Assembly (NCBI GenBank): GCA_014871385.1
Contig: CM026431.1
Coordinates: 1,114,137 to 1,178,136, forward strand
From: Ceratodon purpureus
Lineage: Eukaryota > Streptophyta > Bryopsida > Pseudoditrichales > Ditrichaceae
DNA: 64,000 bases
Reading direction: 5' to 3'
This document shows positions 59,039 to 64,000 of this stretch, piece after piece. Positions within the stretch are counted from its first letter, which is position 1. Each line of letters begins with the position of its first letter. The position numbers and the translations under genes were made by a program. The notes beneath the pieces were generated by a model, which saw only the letters and a list, made by a program, of their open reading frames with translations, searched no databases and had not been told where the DNA came from.

Positions 59039-59748
59039 TTAGGCTCACTTCAGCTAGGAATATTGAGTGGTTGCAGTGTTTGGAGTCGAACAGGGTAATG
59101 TTATTCCTGAAGGATATCTGTAAGTTTCTGAAGTATTACCAAGGAAGTCAATAAAAGTTGATAATTTACCGGTCATATTCGCATCGTGTAACCTGAACTT
59201 AACATCCATATGTAACCCCTTATGCCATCTCCTCCACTGAAATCAGAATCCCTTATGCCATCTCATTATGGTCATTGTTTTTACTTTTATCCCTTCGCTA
59301 GGGCCCTCTGGATCAACGTCGCAGCCCCTGGCACAATGCCTCGGCCCCGAGCAGACTTCATTGGGTCCGTGACTCTGGTGAATACATGATTTGTTACAGT
59401 TGTTACTGGAGCCCAATGAAGCAACCGTGGCTCAGATGGCAATGCCTCGGTGCGAAAGTCTCCTTTCAGGGGCTCACAGTCTGGTCAACGGATGTATGTT
59501 TGTCGTTCGTAATGGAGCGAATTGAAGCGACCGTGAAGCACTCCATCACAGTAATTTTAGAAAGTGCTAATTTTATCATGTGGTGATTTTATCATCTGCT
59601 TTGCCATGTGCTAGGGCCCTTTGCAGCGTAGTTGCTTATGGGCCACCGTATTGTATAAATATATAGTCGTGAATGTTCATTACTTGGAAAGCAAATACAA
59701 ATACCGTGTAGACTAACTCAACAGAAGGCTAATCACGTGACTGGGTTC
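59039..59748. other. 3' flank and two SINE-like repeats
   Basis: After the polyadenylation signal, tRNA-like repeats lie at about 59315-59380 and 59415-59490. The second has a clear A-box-like TGGCTCAGATGG and a weak B-box-like GGGGCTCACAGTC. Confidence 0.55.
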
Positions 59749-62700
59749 CTACATCAGATGATTGGAGTCGCTAGGATCTGTACTGAACAAAGTGACGCTC
59801 GAGTCTGTATGCTCGGATGAGGAGGAGGTGATACTCGAGGAACTACTGAAGGAAGCTCCACCATCAGAAACAGCCTCACCATCCGACTCAAGGGCTTCGC
59901 TATCGATGAATTCCAGATTCCTACTAGGGGGGTTTCTGGACTGAAAGGTACGGTGGTTGCCACGAGCTAGTTGAATAGCTGCATCGTTCGCGTAACTGGG
60001 AAGATGCCATGACTTTGGGGGGCTTGGAAAAAAATGTGGATGACAAAAAAAAGGAAGATTCATTGAAGTGCTCAGAATGCCGCATCTGCAAATATAAATG
60101 GCACAATGTTCATAAATCCAGTCCAGAGCAAATCATATTATAAAGAGTATGTAACATTAGAAAACAAGTTTCTAAACTCACGTAGTGAACCGGGACCTCT
60201 TTGCAACCTTTGTCACATTGACTTCTCCATCGGGATCCTCACTAGTGACCAGTCTCGCGGTAGTAACGTTCGGGGCAGCAGTAGTTCGAATGAGAGGTTT
60301 CAATACAGCTGCGAAGATCTCCTGGTCGGCCTCCAATCCAACAATATGCCGATCAGCATGTCGGCATGCATGAATTGAGGAACCTGAGAGGGAGAGCAAG
60401 GTCGTTACTGAGGATACCTGGAAAATGGAAACTGAGAAGTATAACGTAGAGGACTGTAGCTTACCAGTCGAGGTCGTGCAGTCAAGAACCACACTTCCAG
60501 GGTCGGTCGTGGCCTCGATCAGCATCTGCAGAAGAGGAACGGACTTCTCGCGAGGGCCGCGCCAGGGCCTTGAGGCATTCATGAGCTGGGTGCCACGGGA
60601 AACGTGGTTCTGCAGGACATCATCCCGACCAACATCGTATCCAAGGCGCTCCAGTGCAGGCACCTCGCGAAATGAGAACCGGGATTTGCGGCCGCCGGAC
60701 TTGAAGCTCCTCACAGCCAGTAGAATCCCGAACTTCATTGTCTGTAAAACAAGGAAGAACAATGGTTGCTTCACAGGGCTCTAGAACAAACATGAAGAAC
60801 TACATGCACTGACCAGAGCTGGAGCCCTCAGCAACGGTCCTCGGCACCGAGGCATTATGCCAAGGGCTGCGAGGTTGCTTCAGTGGGCCCCAGAGCAGCA
60901 AGAAGAACATGATGCACTCATCACAGTTGGAGCCCTCAGCAGGAGCCCTCGGCACCGAGGCATTATGCCAGGGGCTGCGAGGTTGCTTCACAGGGCTCTA
61001 GAATAAACATGAAGAACTACATGCACTGACCAGAGCTGGAGCCCTCAGCAACTGTCCTCGGCACCGAGGCATAATGCCAAGGGCTGCGAGGTTGCTTCAA
61101 TGGGCCCCAGAGCAGCAAGAAGACCATGATGCACTCATCACAGTTGGAGCCCTCAGCAGGAGCCCTCGGCACCGAGGCATTATGCCTGGGGCTGCGAGGT
61201 TGCTTCACAGGGCTCTAGAATAAACATGAAGAACTACATGCACTGACCAGAGCTGGAGCCCTCAGCAACTGTCCTCGGCACCGAGGCATTATGCCAAGGG
61301 CTGCGAGGTTGCTTCAGTGGGCCCCAGAGCAGCAAGAAGAACATGATGCACTCATCACAGTTGGAGCCCTCAGCAGGAGCCCTCGGCACCGAGGCATTAT
61401 GCCAGGGGCTGCGAGGTTGCTTCACAGGGCTCTAGAATAAACATGAAGAACTACATGCACTGACCAGAGCTGGAGCCCTCAGCAACTGTCCTCGGCACCG
61501 AGGCATTATGCCAAGTGCTGCGAGGTTGCTTCAGTGGGCCCCAGAGCAGCAAGAAGAACATGATGCACTCATCACAGTTGGAGCCCTCAGCAGGAGCCCT
61601 CGGCACCGAGGCGTTTTGCCAGGGGCTGCGAGGTTGCTTCACAGGGCTCTAAAATAAACATGAAGAACTACATGCACTGACCAGAGCTGGAGCCCTCAGC
61701 AACGGTCCTCGGCACCGAGGCATTATGCCAAGGGCTGCGAGGTTGCTTCAGTGGGCCCCAGAGCAGCAAGAAGAACATGATGCACTCATCACAGTTGGAG
61801 CCCTCAGCAGGAGCCCTCGGCACCGAGGCATTATGCCAGGGGCTGCGAGGTTGCTTCACAGGGCTCTAGAATAAACATGAAGAACTACATGCACTGACCA
61901 GAGCTGGAGCCCTCAGCAACTGTCCTCGGCACCGAGGCATTATGCCAAGGGCTGCGAGGTTGCTTCAGTGGGCCCCAGAGCAGCAAGAAGAACTACATGC
62001 ACTGACCAGAGCTGGAGCCCTCAGCAACTGTCCTCGGCACCGAGGCATTATGCCAAGGGCTGCGAGGTTGCTTCAGTGGGCCCCAGAGCAGCAAGAAGAA
62101 CATGATGCACTCATCACAGTTGGAGCCCTCAGCAGGAGCCCTCGGCACCGAGGCGTTTTGCCAGGGGCTGGGAGGTTGCTTCACAGGGCTCTAAAATAAA
62201 CATGAAGAACTACATGCACTGACCAGAGCTGGAGCCCTCAGCAACGGTCCTCGGCACCGAGGCATTATGCCAAGGGCTGCGAGGTTGCTTCAGTGGGCCC
62301 CAGAGCAGCAAGAAGAACATGATGCACTCATCACAGTTGGAGCCCTCAGCAGGAGCCCTCGGCACCGAGGCATTATGCCAGGGGCTGCGAGGTTGCTTCA
62401 CAGGGCTCTAGAATAAACATGAAGAACTACATGCACTGTCCAGAGCTGGAGCCCTCAGCAACTGTCCTCGGCACCGAGGCATTATGCCAAGGGCTGCGAG
62501 GTTGCTTCAGTGGGCCCCAGAGCAGCAAGAAGAACATGATGCACTCATCACAGTTGGAGCCCTCAGCAGGAGCCCTCGGCACCGAGGCATTATGCCAGGG
62601 GCTGCGAGGTTGCTTCACAGGGCTCTAGAATAAACATGAAGAACTACATGCACTGTCCAGAGCTGGAGCCCTCAGCAACTGTCCTCGGCACCGAGGCATT

Positions 62701-63639
62701 ATGCCAAGGGCTGCGAGGTTGCTTCAAGAGGATGCTCATAGTAAACTAAGTGATGATAAGAGAATTACCTGTAAAGGACTCTTCGAACCACTAAGTCGGA
62801 CCCCTTGAAATCCTTGAAGTCGGTTGACTTGGTGAAGGCGTCAGTACCTTTGAAGTACGACAAGAAGGCATGGTCAAATAGCTTCATTCTGCAATCCTCT
62901 ACGTACGTCTCCAAACCCATGGGCTCTGTTGAGACGTTCATGTTGATTGGAGGTCGGTCCGAGCGGAGAATGTCGTCCAGAGAAGTGGATGCTTCCTCAC
63001 TCAACTGAAAGATCGACCAGGCATACGTAATTAAATTAAGTAAGCAGAAGTTAACAATAGGATCGAAACAGAAATACAGCATAGCATTACAGTGTAGTGG
63101 AGAGATATGACTCACTGCTGCCCAGAAGCATGCCCTTCCCAGCCAATGGGTGAGCCTCTGCTCGTTGCATGGTTTAGGTGGTAGGCACCGGGCCTCTCTT
63201 GTGGCTATAGAGGAGTTGAATAACTCGAGCCATCTGATCTTCGCGGTTGAAGAAGCCTTCGCTGTTGCTATCAGTTGCAGCTTTTCAAGATTCAACTCGG
63301 CGCCCGTGGAGCCGTTCAACGAGTAGTGCCGCTCAATCTGAATTGGCAGACCCTGAACCAAGATCAGTATGGCATAATCAGTGGTGTTCTTATTCGATAG
63401 ATCGGTGGAGCATGATGTATGGTAGTCCAGAGAAATGGAAACAATACCTCTTTCAAGAAACCTGGTGTTAGGTCCGGGTTAGCGACCGCTGTTAACTTGT
63501 TCATTTTCTTTATCAAGTTCTCGGTCTTCTTTGCAGCCGCCAACTTCATTGCAGCTGCTTTATCTTTCTCGGCGACGTCACCCTCAGCATTCTCGAGGTA
63601 AGCACGTAGCCCCTCGTCTGCTGCTCTGCTGATCTCATG
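59749..63639 (-). pseudogene. Methyltransferase-like gene B (paralogue of gene A); status uncertain
   Basis: Minus-strand exons: 63639-63448, 63352-63116, 63004-62769, 60741-60465, 60383-60182, 60085-59749. All have GT/AG sites and consistent phases except across the long intron 62768-60742, where phase 2 meets phase 0, so an exon may be missing. The first three exons encode helical sequence (KKTENLIKKMNKL; LTHWLGRACFWAA; FDHAFLSYFKG) of unknown role. The last three match gene A collinearly: TMKFG, LIEATTDPGSVVLDCTTSTG (AdoMet motif I position), HIVGLEADQEIF (motif II), and an acidic Ser-rich tail. Motif I is degenerate (TTSTG instead of xGxG) and no motif IV exon is seen, so catalysis is unlikely from this part. 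Upstream exons probably continue beyond the window. Confidence 0.6.
60775..62726. repeat. Tandem array of 217-bp dimeric units inside an intron of gene B
   Basis: About nine units. Each 217-bp unit is made of two related ~108-bp halves. Both hold CCTCGGCACCGAGGCATTATGCCA[A/G]GGGCTGCGAGGTTGCTTC, but they differ in the linker (CAGAGCAGCAAGAAGAACATGATG versus CTAGAATAAACATGAAGAACTACATG). One extra half-unit near 61.98 kb gives a 325-bp spacing. Units are nearly identical. The monomer is the same repeat family as the dispersed tRNA-like copies nearby. Confidence 0.93.
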
Positions 63640-64000
63640 CTGCACCAAGCGAGAAACATGTCAAATTATGATAGAACGAATCATAGCGAGAAGTGGGGAT
63701 TTGACAATACTCACCAAAAAAAACGGAATGCAGTAATCAGAGGTAGTGCCCCAAGCATTAGTCCTCGGCAACAACGCATTATGGCAAGGGCTGCCAGGCA
63801 TGAAGCCAAGGGCTCTAGAACTGAGGAAACGACATACATGCAGTGACCAGCATTGGAGCCCCGAGCATTTGACCTCGGCACCGAGGCATTAAGCCAAGGG
63901 CTGCGAGGTTGCTTCAAAGGGCTCGAGTACTGAGAAGACAGAAGACATGCACTGAGCAGAGTTGGTACCCCCAGCATAAGTCCTCCGCACCGAGGCAATA
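63640..64000. repeat. Further dispersed copies of the array monomer
   Basis: At least three diverged monomers (about 63743-63800, 63850-63925 and 63960-64000) share CCTCGGCACCGAGGCATTA. They are less alike than array units, and the last runs off the window. They probably lie in the next upstream intron of gene B. Confidence 0.7.

Noticed and set aside
60800..62618. Series of identical 63-codon minus-strand frames (MKQPRSPWHNASVPR...) spaced by 217 bp
   Set aside because: They are a by-product of the tandem array; each ends at the same stop in the unit and shows no protein-level conservation beyond DNA identity.
60775..62726. CRISPR-like array
   Set aside because: Whole 217-bp units are repeated with no unique spacers, in an evidently eukaryotic genome.

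Overview
The window looks like nuclear DNA of a land plant. Genes have GT-AG introns that I could splice in phase, the spacers are long and AT-rich, and there is a TPD1-like secreted cysteine protein, a serine-carboxypeptidase relic, a DUF4216 (CACTA-type) relic, an LTR retrotransposon and many MITE-like repeats. Two copies of a bacterial-type DNA amino-methyltransferase-like gene make a bryophyte such as a liverwort my best guess. That is inference; nothing here fixes the species. No rRNA, convincing tRNA or CRISPR array was seen.

Layout. 1-3.5 kb: GA-rich upstream DNA and a four-exon gene for an unrecognised membrane protein. 3.5-20.6 kb: AT-rich, gene-free DNA with hairpin elements and microsatellites. 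20.7-23.6 kb: a TPD1-like gene made of phase-1 exon modules, with the last (TPD1 domain) exon present twice. 23.6-33.8 kb: spacer with a 438-bp element flanked by TTA, a DUF4216 relic split by a MITE, and a serine-carboxypeptidase relic.

33.8-54.5 kb is a nest of mobile DNA around methyltransferase-like gene A (minus strand). A 5.6-kb element with about 460-bp terminal inverted repeats abuts, and supplies the end of, the gene's 3' exon. A 4.7-kb foldback element with a perfect 8-bp target duplication (hAT-like) sits in its upstream part. Beyond that lies an LTR retrotransposon with a complete 5' LTR, gag and protease but no visible reverse transcriptase. It is cut by a second foldback-like element rich in GC minisatellite.

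54.5-64 kb: a triplicated direct repeat, tRNA-like (SINE-like) repeats, one intact single-exon orphan ORF, and methyltransferase-like gene B (minus strand). One intron of B is filled by a dimeric 217-bp tandem array.

The broken reading frames share a pattern: nearly all in-frame stops are TAG, and in one case the paralogue keeps glutamine at the same place. This fits C-to-T decay at methylated CAG sites. The probable live genes are the membrane-protein gene, the TPD1-like gene and the orphan ORF at 58.4 kb. No operon-like cooperation is expected.
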